Of a stretch of DNA of 64,000 nt, positions 57,021-64,000 are shown piece by piece. The DNA is from Streptomyces sp. NBC_00425 (GTDB taxonomy: Bacteria; Actinomycetota; Actinomycetes; Streptomycetales; Streptomycetaceae). A program made the translations under genes and the position numbers. The DNA is taken from the NCBI RefSeq assembly GCF_036030735.1, contig NZ_CP107928.1, positions 4,898,001 to 4,962,000 on the forward strand, read 5' to 3'. Within the stretch, counting starts at the first letter, position 1. Every line of letters starts with the position of its first letter. The notes below the pieces were generated by a model, which saw nothing but the letters and a program-made list of their open reading frames with translations, searched no databases and had not been told where the DNA came from.

Positions 57021-57528
57021 TGTGGATACAGTGGATAACCGCGTTTCCGCAGCTCAGAGGCGATATTTTGTCCACCGACCCTGTGGGCGGAGCCGGTGGA
57101 CAACCGGGGTCTTCTGTGGAGAACAGAAAGTTCTGCACACGCCGTGCACAGGACGGGGCGAGTTCTCCCCAGGTCCGTCCCCAGGTTCGGCGCCGTTTCC
57201 CACAGGGTGCCTCGGCACCTTCGTGTGACGCCTTTCACTCGACCCGGTGAGAACGCGCGGCGGGTTGCCGAACAGTGGACAGACATGTGGAGAAGCCGAA
57301 GATCGCTGGGGACAACCGGCCGCAGCCTGTGGGCAGTCGGTGGACAACTCCGTGCACAGGCTGTGGATCATTTTTTTATCCACAGCCTGTGGACATCCTT
57401 CGTCCACGAATCCACAACCAGGTGACCTGGTGAGATCCTCCCGCACCCCGTTCGCCTGTGGACACAGTCTGAACAACTTCCCGGTCCCCAGGGTGTGGAC
57501 GGGAGAAAGTCGCCGAATCTGTGGAGAG
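57021..57528. other. oriC: Chromosomal replication origin oriC
   Basis: At least 17 DnaA-box-like 9-mers between dnaN and dnaA. Examples: 57021, 57030, 57068, 57095, 57115, 57274, 57286, 57307, 57339, 57362, TTATCCACA at 57376 (exact), 57388, 57400, 57408, 57457, 57494, 57520. They come in both orientations with a gap at 57124-57273. A TTTTTTTATCC stretch at 57371-57381 is the most AT-rich point. The surrounding intergenic space 56777-57912 also holds the dnaN leader on the left and GC-rich repeats on the right. Confidence 0.95.
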
Positions 57529-57665
57529 AGGCCGTAACCCGGGCCCTTATTCGAACAGCAGGTGAGCGCTGTACGGCCGGCGTACGACGGGCGGATGTGC
57601 CGTGAGGGACCGCGGACGGCCCCCGATCGACCCGCGAAGGGGCGCGGACGGTCGTCATGGGGGCC

Positions 57666-57720
57666 GCGAAGGGGCGGCGAAGGGGCGGCGAAGGGGCGGC
57701 GAAGGGGCGGCGAAGGGGCG
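57666..57720. repeat. Five perfect 11-bp tandem repeats beside oriC
   Basis: GCGAAGGGGCG five times in a row, with one more copy at 57634-57644. About one helical turn per unit. It lies between the last DnaA box and the dnaA terminator. Confidence 0.92.
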
Positions 57721-57814
57721 GCGGACGGTGGCGGGGCGGGCCTAAGAGGGACGGCGGGCAGTCGCGGAGCGGGCCCCGGAGGGACGCCCGGCGGTTCCCG
57801 GGCGGCCCGCGGAA

Positions 57815-57860
57815 CGACGAGAAGCGCCCCCGGAGGCTTCTCCAGGGGCGCTTCTCGTCG
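57815..57860 (-). terminator. dnaA terminator
   Basis: 16-bp perfect stem CGACGAGAAGCGCCCC with its complement and a 14-nt loop, 53 bp after the dnaA stop. Confidence 0.88.
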
Positions 57861-57912
57861 AGCGGGCCACGCCGCTCTCCCGGCGCGGCACGCGATGGTG
57901 CTCTGCCCCGTG

Positions 57913-59916
57913 TCAGCCGTTCTTGATGCGGTTCGTCAGCTCGGTGACCTGGTTGTAGATGGAACGCCGCTCGGCCATCAGATTGCGGATCTTGCGGTCC
58001 GCGTGCATCACGGTCGTGTGGTCACGGCCGCCGAACAGCGCGCCGATCTTCGGCAGCGACAGGTCCGTCAGTTCACGGCACAGGTACATGGCGATCTGCC
58101 GCGCCGTGACCAGCGCGCGCCCGCGCGAGGTGCCGCAGAGGTCCTCGATGGTGAGGCCGAAGTAGTCGGCCGTCGCGCCCATGATGGCCGTCGAGGTGAT
58201 CTCGGGGGCGGAGTCCTCGCCGCCGGGGATCAGGTCCTTGAGGACGATCTCCGTCAGGCCCAGGTCCACCGGCTGCCGGTTGAGCGACGCGAACGCCGTC
58301 ACCCGGATCAGCGCGCCCTCCAGCTCGCGGATGTTGCGGGAGATCCGCGAGGCGATGAACTCCAGCACCTCCGGCGGGGCGTTCAACTGCTCCTGCACCG
58401 CCTTCTTGCGCAGGATCGCGATGCGCGTCTCCAGTTCCGGCGGCTGGACGTCGGTGGTCAGGCCCCACTCGAAGCGGTTGCGCAGCCGGTCCTCGAGGGT
58501 CACCAGCTGCCGGGGCGGCCGGTCGCTGGAGAGCACGATCTGCTTGTTGGCGTTGTGGAGGGTGTTGAACGTGTGGAAGAACTCCTCCTGCGTCGACTCC
58601 TTGTCCGCGAGGAACTGGATGTCGTCGACGAGCAGGATGTCCATCTCGCGGTACCGCTTGCGGAAGCTGTCGCCCTTGCCGTCGCGGATGGAGTTGATGA
58701 ACTCGTTGGTGAACTCCTCCGAGCTCACGTACCGCACGCGCGTGCCGGGATAGAGGCTCCGCGCGTAGTGCCCGATGGCGTGCAGCAGGTGCGTCTTGCC
58801 GAGGCCCGACTCCCCGTAGATGAACAAGGGGTTGTAGGCCTTGGCGGGCGCTTCGGCGACAGCGACGGCGGCCGCGTGCGCGAACCGGTTGGAGGCGCCG
58901 ATGACGAACGTGTCGAAGAGGTACTTCGGGTTCAGCCGCGCGGTCGGCTCGCCGGGACCGGCTGTCGCCGGCGAGTGCGAGGACGAGCCCGTGGACCCGC
59001 CCGCGCCGCCCTGGCCGGGGCCGGCCGGGCCGCCGCGGTGCGGGTGCCCGGGACCGGCAGAGGGTTCGGACAGCTCGCGCCGGCCGGGGTCGCGCTGGTC
59101 GTAGTCGGAGCGCGACGGCTCGTACTCCGCGCGCTTGCGGTCGTACGGCGGACGGTCCACAGGCTGGGGACGGTAGTCCTGGGACGGCGGGCCGTAGGAG
59201 TCCTGCGAGGGCGAGCCGTACGGGTCCTGGGCCGGGGGCCCGCCGTAGGAGTCGTGGGACGAGGGCGACGCGTAGGGGTCGCGCTCCGGGAAGCCGAGAC
59301 GCTGCTGCTGCCAGCCGTACTCGTCCTGCTGCGGCCGCGGCCAGGCGCCCGGCTCGGGGCGCTGGTACTCCGACGGGTAGGCGGGGCGCGCGGTGGGCAG
59401 CTGGTCCGGGCGGGAACCGGACTGCTGGTCGGGGCGCGTGCCGGGCAGCTGGTCGCCGGGCCCCGAGGGCAGCTGGTCGGCGCGGTGCCGGCCGTAGCCC
59501 TCGTAACGGCCCTCGTACGCGGACTGGTTCCCGGACTCGTACCGGCCGTCCTGGCCGTCGTAGGGCCCGGCGGGAAGCTCCGGCTCGTCGTAGCGCGCGT
59601 GCTGCTGTGCGGGCGGCGCCGGCGGGGACGCGGGCTCGCCGACCGAGTCGTCGACGGTGATCGCGATACGGATCGGGCGGCCGCACTCGCGGCTCAGCGT
59701 CTCACTGACGATCGGCGCGAGGCGGCCTTCCAGAACGGTCTTGGCGAACTCGTTCGGCACGGCCAGCAGGGCGGTGTCGGCGACCAGCGCGAGCGGCTGG
59801 CAGCGGCGGATCCAGCGTTCGTCCTTCACCTCGACGCCCTGGGCACGTCCCTCCCCGAGGAGCTGCTCCAGTACTCGTGGCCACACTGCGGCAAGATCGG
59901 CAGGCACGTCAGCCAC
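57913..59916 (-). CDS. dnaA: Chromosomal replication initiator DnaA
   Basis: 667 residues, against about 450-510 in most bacteria. Domain I at 1-90; domain II at about 92-326 is a very long Pro/Gly/Tyr/Asp-rich linker typical of streptomycetes; AAA+ domain III with Walker A GESGLGKT (368-375) and Walker [12 protein letters not shown]; domain IV with the box-binding signature [15 protein letters not shown] at 59916. Upstream sites TTGTCCCCA and TGTGGACAG may give autoregulation. Confidence 0.97.
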   Translation of the reverse strand: MADVPADLAAVWPRVLEQLLGEGRAQGVEVKDERWIRRCQPLALVADTALLAVPNEFAKTVLEGRLAPIVSETLSRECGRPIRIAITVDDSVGEPASPPAPPAQQHARYDEPELPAGPYDGQDGRYESGNQSAYEGRYEGYGRHRADQLPSGPGDQLPGTRPDQQSGSRPDQLPTARPAYPSEYQRPEPGAWPRPQQDEYGWQQQRLGFPERDPYASPSSHDSYGGPPAQDPYGSPSQDSYGPPSQDYRPQPVDRPPYDRKRAEYEPSRSDYDQRDPGRRELSEPSAGPGHPHRGGPAGPGQGGAGGSTGSSSHSPATAGPGEPTARLNPKYLFDTFVIGASNRFAHAAAVAVAEAPAKAYNPLFIYGESGLGKTHLLHAIGHYARSLYPGTRVRYVSSEEFTNEFINSIRDGKGDSFRKRYREMDILLVDDIQFLADKESTQEEFFHTFNTLHNANKQIVLSSDRPPRQLVTLEDRLRNRFEWGLTTDVQPPELETRIAILRKKAVQEQLNAPPEVLEFIASRISRNIRELEGALIRVTAFASLNRQPVDLGLTEIVLKDLIPGGEDSAPEITSTAIMGATADYFGLTIEDLCGTSRGRALVTARQIAMYLCRELTDLSLPKIGALFGGRDHTTVMHADRKIRNLMAERRSIYNQVTELTNRIKNG

Positions 59917-60050
59917 AGGGCACGCTCTCTCGTGGGTCCCACGAACGTGTGAGTGTGGGACGGTCGGGATTCATATCGGGCGGGGCAGGGACAACGGAAC
60001 GAATCGGAGTTCAGCCACGGTAGTCAGGCCGACGGGTACGGTTCAAGTTG

Positions 60051-60071
60051 TTGTCCCCAGGCTGTGGACAG
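60051..60071. promoter_or_regulatory. DnaA-box-like pair in the dnaA/rpmH gap
   Basis: TTGTCCCCA (60051-60059) and TGTGGACAG (60063-60071), facing each other, about 135 bp upstream of dnaA. The 376-bp gap 59917-60292 holds the divergent dnaA and rpmH promoters; no confident hexamers were assigned. Confidence 0.55.
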
Positions 60072-60292
60072 TGTCTCCCTGTGACCGCCGGTTTGACCGG
60101 ATGGCGTAGCCGCGCGTACCGTAACCAGGTCGAGTTGTCGATGGCTGCTGCCGCCTGCCTCCGATGGGCACAGATCGCGTCAGGTGATCGGGAAGCGGTG
60201 CACTCGGGCGTTGACCGCGAGCTACCTCGTGGGCGCACGGTGACAGCCAGGACGGCACCCCGCCACCACCGATTGATTTCTGGAGCCCCCGA

Positions 60293-60430
60293 GTGAGCAA
60301 GCGCACCTTCCAGCCGAACAACCGTCGTCGTGCCAAGACCCACGGCTTCCGCCTGCGGATGCGCACCCGTGCCGGTCGCGCGATTCTCGCGAACCGCCGC
60401 AGCAAGGGTCGCGCCAACCTGTCCGCCTGA
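60293..60430 (+). CDS. rpmH: 50S ribosomal protein L34
   Basis: 45 residues, the whole family length. [20 protein letters not shown] (read from the GTG at 60293) and [14 protein letters not shown] are the L34 signature. Located divergent from dnaA and 21 bp before rnpA, the classic origin arrangement. Confidence 0.97.
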   Translation: MSKRTFQPNNRRRAKTHGFRLRMRTRAGRAILANRRSKGRANLSA

Positions 60431-60451
60431 GCCTGATCAGGTCATGACGTC

Positions 60452-60823
60452 GTGCTGCCTACCGAGCATCGGCTGAGGCGGCGCGAGGACTTCGCGACCG
60501 CGGTACGACGAGGTCGTCGGGCCGGCCGCCCGACCCTCGTGGTCCATTTTCGAAGCGGTGCCACGGACCCGCACGCGCCTGGGGAGAGCGCTCCCCCGAC
60601 GCGTGCGGGTTTCGTCGTGAGCAAGGCTGTGGGCGGCGCGGTCGTGCGCAACAAGGTCAAGCGCAGACTGCGTCACCTGATGCGCGAGAGAGTCACCCGG
60701 TTTCCCCCCGGTAGCCTGGTAGTCGTACGGGCGTTGCCCGGGGCGGGCGACGCCGATCACGCACAGCTGGCCCAAGACCTGGATGCCGCCCTCGTACGGC
60801 TACTGGGAGGGGGCGCGCGATGA
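60452..60823 (+). CDS. rnpA: Ribonuclease P protein component
   Basis: 123 residues. [20 protein letters not shown] start and the RNA-binding RNR motif in [17 protein letters not shown]. Binds the RNase P RNA to mature tRNA 5' ends. GTG start; its stop overlaps yidD as ATGA. Confidence 0.96.
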   Translation: MLPTEHRLRRREDFATAVRRGRRAGRPTLVVHFRSGATDPHAPGESAPPTRAGFVVSKAVGGAVVRNKVKRRLRHLMRERVTRFPPGSLVVVRALPGAGDADHAQLAQDLDAALVRLLGGGAR

Positions 60824-61173
60824 AGTACCCGCTGCTGGCTCTGATCAAGCTCTACCAGTGGACGATCAGTCCGCTGCTCGGGCCGGTGTGCAAGTACTAC
60901 CCGTCGTGCTCCCACTACGGCTACACGGCCATCGACCGACACGGTGCGATCAAGGGAACGGCTCTCACCGCCTGGCGCATCCTGCGGTGCAACCCGTGGT
61001 CGCTCGGCGGCGTGGACCATGTTCCGCCGCGCAAGCGCCCGCGGTGGCACGAAATGTTGCGTGACGCCTGGCGTGCACGCAGGGGCGGGACCTCCGCCGC
61101 CGAAACGGCCACACAAGGCCCGACTGCCTCGAGCCCGGCCGCAGAGACACCGTCCCATGCCCAAGGAGCATGA
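60820..61173 (+). CDS. yidD: Membrane protein insertion efficiency factor YidD
   Basis: 117 residues. [30 protein letters not shown] and the RCNPWSLGG motif with the conserved cysteines. Amphipathic, membrane-associated helper of YidC. The last ~40 residues are a non-conserved Ala/Thr/Ser tail. Confidence 0.95.
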   Translation: MKYPLLALIKLYQWTISPLLGPVCKYYPSCSHYGYTAIDRHGAIKGTALTAWRILRCNPWSLGGVDHVPPRKRPRWHEMLRDAWRARRGGTSAAETATQGPTASSPAAETPSHAQGA

Positions 61174-61176
61174 TTA

Positions 61177-62454
61177 GTGGACACGATTGCCAGCCTCTTC
61201 AGCTTCATCACGACACCTGTCTCCTGGGTCATCGTCCAGTTCCACAAGGTGTACGGGTCGATTTTCGGCCCTGACACCGGGTGGGCCTGGGGCCTGTCGA
61301 TCGTGTCTCTGGTGATCCTGATCCGTATCTGCCTGATCCCGCTCTTTGTGAAGCAGATCAAGTCGACGCGGGCCATGCAGACGCTCCAGCCCGAGATGAA
61401 GAAGATCCAGGAGCGCTACAAGAACGACAAGGCTCGTCAGTCCGAAGAGATGATGAAGCTGTACAAGGAGACGGGCACCAACCCGCTCTCCTCGTGCCTT
61501 CCCATCCTGGCGCAGTCCCCGTTCTTCTTCGCCCTGTACCACGTGCTCAACGGCATCGCGACGGGCGACAAGATCGGCGTCATCAACGAGCAGCTGCTGG
61601 AGAGCGCCCGTAAGGCGCACATCTTCGGCGCTCCGCTGGCGGCGAAGTTCACCGACGGCTCGGCGAAGGTGGAGGCGCTCGGCGCCTCGCTGACGGACGT
61701 CCGCGTGGTCACCGCGATCATGATCGTCCTGATGTCGGCCTCGCAGTTCTTCACGCAGCGCCAGCTGATGACGAAGAACGTCGACACCTCGGTGAAGACG
61801 CCGTTCATGCAGCAGCAGAAGATGCTGATGTACGTCTTCCCGGTCATGTTCGCCGTCTTCGGCATCAACTTCCCCGTCGGTGTCCTCGTCTACTGGCTGA
61901 CCACCAACGTGTGGACCATGGGCCAGCAGATGTACGTGATCCGCAACAACCCGACGCCGGGTTCCAAGGCTCAGGCCGCGTACCTGGAGCGCCTGTACAA
62001 GCACGTCACGCAGCACGGCAAGACCCGCAGCCGCAGCGAGAAGGCCATCGTCAAGGCCATCGTGGCCAAGGGCCGGGACCGCAACGACGCCGAGCGCAAG
62101 TTCATCAACGCTCTGACCAAGGTGGGCTTCGCCGCCCAGGCCGACGGCGCCGTGGTCAAGAGCGAGGCCCAGGCCGCCGCGCAGGCCGAGGACAGCGCGC
62201 AGACGAGCGCGGTCGCCAAGCGCCAACAGCCCAAGCGGCAGTCGAAGTCCCAGCGTCAGTCCACGGCCCCCAAGGCGGCCGGTGAGACCACCTCGCTGAC
62301 CAAGTCCGACGAGCCGGAGGACACCAAGCCCTCCCAGGCCGCCGGCGACGCCAAGCAGGCCACGCCCAAGCCCGGCAGCGCCGGCCGCAGCAAGGCACAG
62401 TCCGGGCAGCGCAAGGGCGGCCCGCAGCGCCCCAAGTCCCCGTCCAAGAAGTAG
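61177..62454 (+). CDS. yidC: Membrane protein insertase YidC/Oxa1
   Basis: 425 residues. Five-helix insertase core beginning with [20 protein letters not shown], a cytosolic loop with [20 protein letters not shown], and [20 protein letters not shown]. The C-terminal ~150 residues are a Lys/Gln/Ser-rich ribosome-binding-type tail. No lipobox and no large periplasmic domain. GTG 3 bp after yidD. Confidence 0.95.
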   Translation: MDTIASLFSFITTPVSWVIVQFHKVYGSIFGPDTGWAWGLSIVSLVILIRICLIPLFVKQIKSTRAMQTLQPEMKKIQERYKNDKARQSEEMMKLYKETGTNPLSSCLPILAQSPFFFALYHVLNGIATGDKIGVINEQLLESARKAHIFGAPLAAKFTDGSAKVEALGASLTDVRVVTAIMIVLMSASQFFTQRQLMTKNVDTSVKTPFMQQQKMLMYVFPVMFAVFGINFPVGVLVYWLTTNVWTMGQQMYVIRNNPTPGSKAQAAYLERLYKHVTQHGKTRSRSEKAIVKAIVAKGRDRNDAERKFINALTKVGFAAQADGAVVKSEAQAAAQAEDSAQTSAVAKRQQPKRQSKSQRQSTAPKAAGETTSLTKSDEPEDTKPSQAAGDAKQATPKPGSAGRSKAQSGQRKGGPQRPKSPSKK

Positions 62455-62468
62455 AAGGAGCCCATCCC

Positions 62469-62981
62469 GTGACGGAAGGCACCACCTCCGCCGCCGCCGA
62501 GGGTGCAGACACCCTGACCCGCCTGGAGCAGGAGGGCGAGATCGCGGCGGACTACCTCGAGGGTCTGCTGGACATCGCCGATCTCGACGGCGACATCGAC
62601 ATGGACGTCGAGGCCGACCGCGCCGCTGTGTCGATCATCAGCGACGCGGGCACCCGTGACCTGCAGAAGCTGGTCGGCCGCGACGGCGAGGTGCTGGAGG
62701 CGCTGCAGGAGCTGACGCGCCTGGCCGTGCACCGGGAGACCGGCGACCGCAGTCGGCTGATGCTGGACATCGCGGGCTACCGTGCCAACAAGCGCGCCGA
62801 GCTCTCGGAGCTGGGCGCCAAGGCGGCCGCCGACGCGAAGAACAACGGCGAGCCGGTGAGGCTGAAGCCGATGACGCCCTTCGAGCGCAAAGTCGTCCAC
62901 GACGCGGTCAAGGCCGCCGGCCTGCGCAGCGAGTCCGAGGGCGAGGAGCCGCAGCGCTTCGTCGTCGTGCTGCCCAACTGA
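62469..62981 (+). CDS. jag: Jag-family RNA-binding protein (KH and R3H)
   Basis: 170 residues. Acidic N terminus, a KH domain (VSIISDAGTRDLQKLVGRDGE) and a C-terminal R3H domain (MTPFERKVVHDAVKAAGLRS). Binds RNA; in firmicutes it links to cell-wall elongation. GTG 14 bp after yidC. Confidence 0.95.
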   Translation: MTEGTTSAAAEGADTLTRLEQEGEIAADYLEGLLDIADLDGDIDMDVEADRAAVSIISDAGTRDLQKLVGRDGEVLEALQELTRLAVHRETGDRSRLMLDIAGYRANKRAELSELGAKAAADAKNNGEPVRLKPMTPFERKVVHDAVKAAGLRSESEGEEPQRFVVVLPN

Positions 62982-62999
62982 TTCGGTACGAACATCACC

Positions 63000-63036
63000 C
63001 CGGCCCCGTCTGTTGTGCAGACGGGGCCGGTCTTTG
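63000..63036 (+). terminator. Terminator after jag
   Basis: CCGGCCCCGTCTG and its exact complement with a 5-nt loop, then TCTTTGT. Confidence 0.92.
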
Positions 63037-63099
63037 TCAGCCTGGTAGTTCTGGTGGTCGGCGCTCGAAGCGCTGATGCGGTACGGAAGGACGGTCCCC

Positions 63100-63816
63100 G
63101 TGACGGAGGCAGCGGAGCTCCCCTCTGCGCCCGATGTGGCACGCGAGGTATTCGGCGATCGCTTCGATGATGCGGTCCGATACGCCGAGCTGCTGGCTGA
63201 GGCAGGTGTGCAGCGCGGGCTCATCGGCCCGCGCGAAGTGCCTCGCCTGTGGGAGAGGCACCTGTTGAACTGCGCGGTGCTCTCCGAGGTCGTGCCGGAA
63301 GGTGTGACGGTGTGCGACGTGGGCTCGGGTGCCGGGCTGCCCGGCATCCCCCTGGCGCTCGTGCGGGAGGATCTGAAGATCACCCTGCTCGAGCCACTGC
63401 TGCGCCGCACCAACTTTCTCACCGAGGTCGTCGAACTTCTGGGCCTGGACCATGTGACGGTCGCCCGCGGCCGCGCCGAGGAGGTCATGGGCTCGATGCC
63501 ATCGGTCCACGTGGTCACCGCCCGGGCTGTGGCGCCCCTGGACCGGCTCGCCACCTGGGGCATCCCCCTGCTGCGGCCCTACGGCGAGATGCTCGCCCTC
63601 AAGGGCGACACCGCCGAGGAGGAGCTGAAGAGCGCGGCCACCGCCCTGAGCAAGCTGGGCGCGGTGGGCACCTCCATCCTGCAGGTCGGTGAAGGCGTGG
63701 TCGATCCGCTGTCCACGGTGGTGCGGGTCGAGGTCGGCGAGAGCCCGGGCGGCGTGCGGTTCGCGGCCAAGCGGGCCAAGGCCGCGCGGACCGGCCGGAC
63801 CCGGCGACGCCGCTGA
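63100..63816 (+). CDS. rsmG: 16S rRNA (guanine527-N7)-methyltransferase RsmG
   Basis: 238 residues. SAM site VCDVGSGAGLPGIPLAL, plus ERHLLNCAVL and VTARAVAPLDRL. Methylates G527 of 16S rRNA; loss gives low-level streptomycin resistance. GTG at 63100 is chosen because GGAAGGA lies 8 bp upstream; ATG at 63076 would place that site inside the gene. Confidence 0.95.
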   Translation: MTEAAELPSAPDVAREVFGDRFDDAVRYAELLAEAGVQRGLIGPREVPRLWERHLLNCAVLSEVVPEGVTVCDVGSGAGLPGIPLALVREDLKITLLEPLLRRTNFLTEVVELLGLDHVTVARGRAEEVMGSMPSVHVVTARAVAPLDRLATWGIPLLRPYGEMLALKGDTAEEELKSAATALSKLGAVGTSILQVGEGVVDPLSTVVRVEVGESPGGVRFAAKRAKAARTGRTRRRR

Positions 63817-63893
63817 GGCCTACTCCACACAAGCTGCCCATCCTCCTCGTCGCGGAGTGTCGCAACGGTCCGGCCGCAGGCGCTGTGCATCGT

Positions 63894-63907
63894 GTTTCAC
63901 GTGAAAC
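63894..63907. other. parS site (ParB binding)
   Basis: GTTTCACGTGAAAC, perfect, in the gap after rsmG (63817-64000), where parAB is expected next. A frame is open to the window end from 63893, but no convincing parA start can be shown. Confidence 0.93.
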
Positions 63908-64000
63908 GTCGCTCACTGCTCCACGGCATCATCAGTCGCGGCCGCGCCGCGGCCGAACCCCGCGACCGCAAGCCTCTCGGTTCACTCGATGAGGTGCGCG

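Noticed and set aside
57666..57720. CRISPR array
   Set aside because: Units are 11 bp without spacers and no cas gene is present.
63893..64000. Start of parA
   Set aside because: A frame is open, but the residues do not resemble a ParA N terminus and no ribosome site precedes it.

Overview
The window is a very GC-rich actinobacterial chromosome segment that matches the origin region of a Streptomyces. This rests on the oriC gene order (rsmG, jag, yidC, yidD, rnpA, rpmH, dnaA, oriC, dnaN, gnd, recF, DUF721, gyrB, gyrA), about 17 DnaA-box-like sites between dnaA and dnaN, a DnaA with a very long low-complexity domain II, parS sites, GTG/TTG starts and many class E sortases. No species is claimed. 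No phage, IS element, CRISPR array or rRNA operon was seen.

Layout. 0-6.4 kb: molybdenum-cofactor genes (moeA, cut by the left edge, and mobA) behind a three-gene branched-chain 2-oxoacid dehydrogenase operon, with a divergent Lrp/AsnC regulator. 6.4-19.2 kb: phenylacetate catabolism in two blocks (TetR-paaH / paaN and paaABCDE), with an rRNA methyltransferase and an HTTM/DUF5819 membrane pair between them, then an acyl-CoA dehydrogenase behind its own palindrome. 19.3-22.6 kb: rhodanese, J-domain protein, a cysteine-rich hypothetical and a DUF2252 protein. 22.7-23.1 kb: two DnaA boxes, a perfect parS and tRNA-Leu. 23.5-31.8 kb: the growth and cell-wall operon fhaA-fhaB-pstP-rodA/ftsW-pbpA-pknB. 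32-37.3 kb: three class E sortases, pabA, a small membrane protein, DUF881 and crgA. 37.5-46.8 kb: rhomboid protease, cyclophilin, DUF5324, tRNA-Ala, an XRE regulator, a second Ser/Thr kinase, a convergent secreted membrane protein, DLW-39, an ArsI-like dioxygenase with an ArsR remnant, and tRNA-Ile. 46.9-64 kb: DUF3566, gyrA, gyrB, the recF/dnaN block, oriC, dnaA and the rpmH-rsmG run, ending at a parS site before the expected parAB.

How it works together. From tRNA-Leu to gyrA the order closely follows the mycobacterial leuT-fhaA-fhaB-pstP-rodA-pbpA-pknB-(pknA)-trpG/pabA-DUF881-crgA-...-ppiA-cwsA-alaT-ileT-DUF3566-gyrA segment, with pknA absent and sortases and extra genes inserted. The window therefore joins replication (dnaA, dnaN, gyrase), segregation sites (parS), septation and growth control (crgA, pknB/pstP, pbpA) and cell-surface attachment (sortases). 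The catabolic left arm carries a 14-bp palindrome at three promoters, which suggests one TetR-type repressor controls both phenylacetate and branched-chain oxoacid breakdown.
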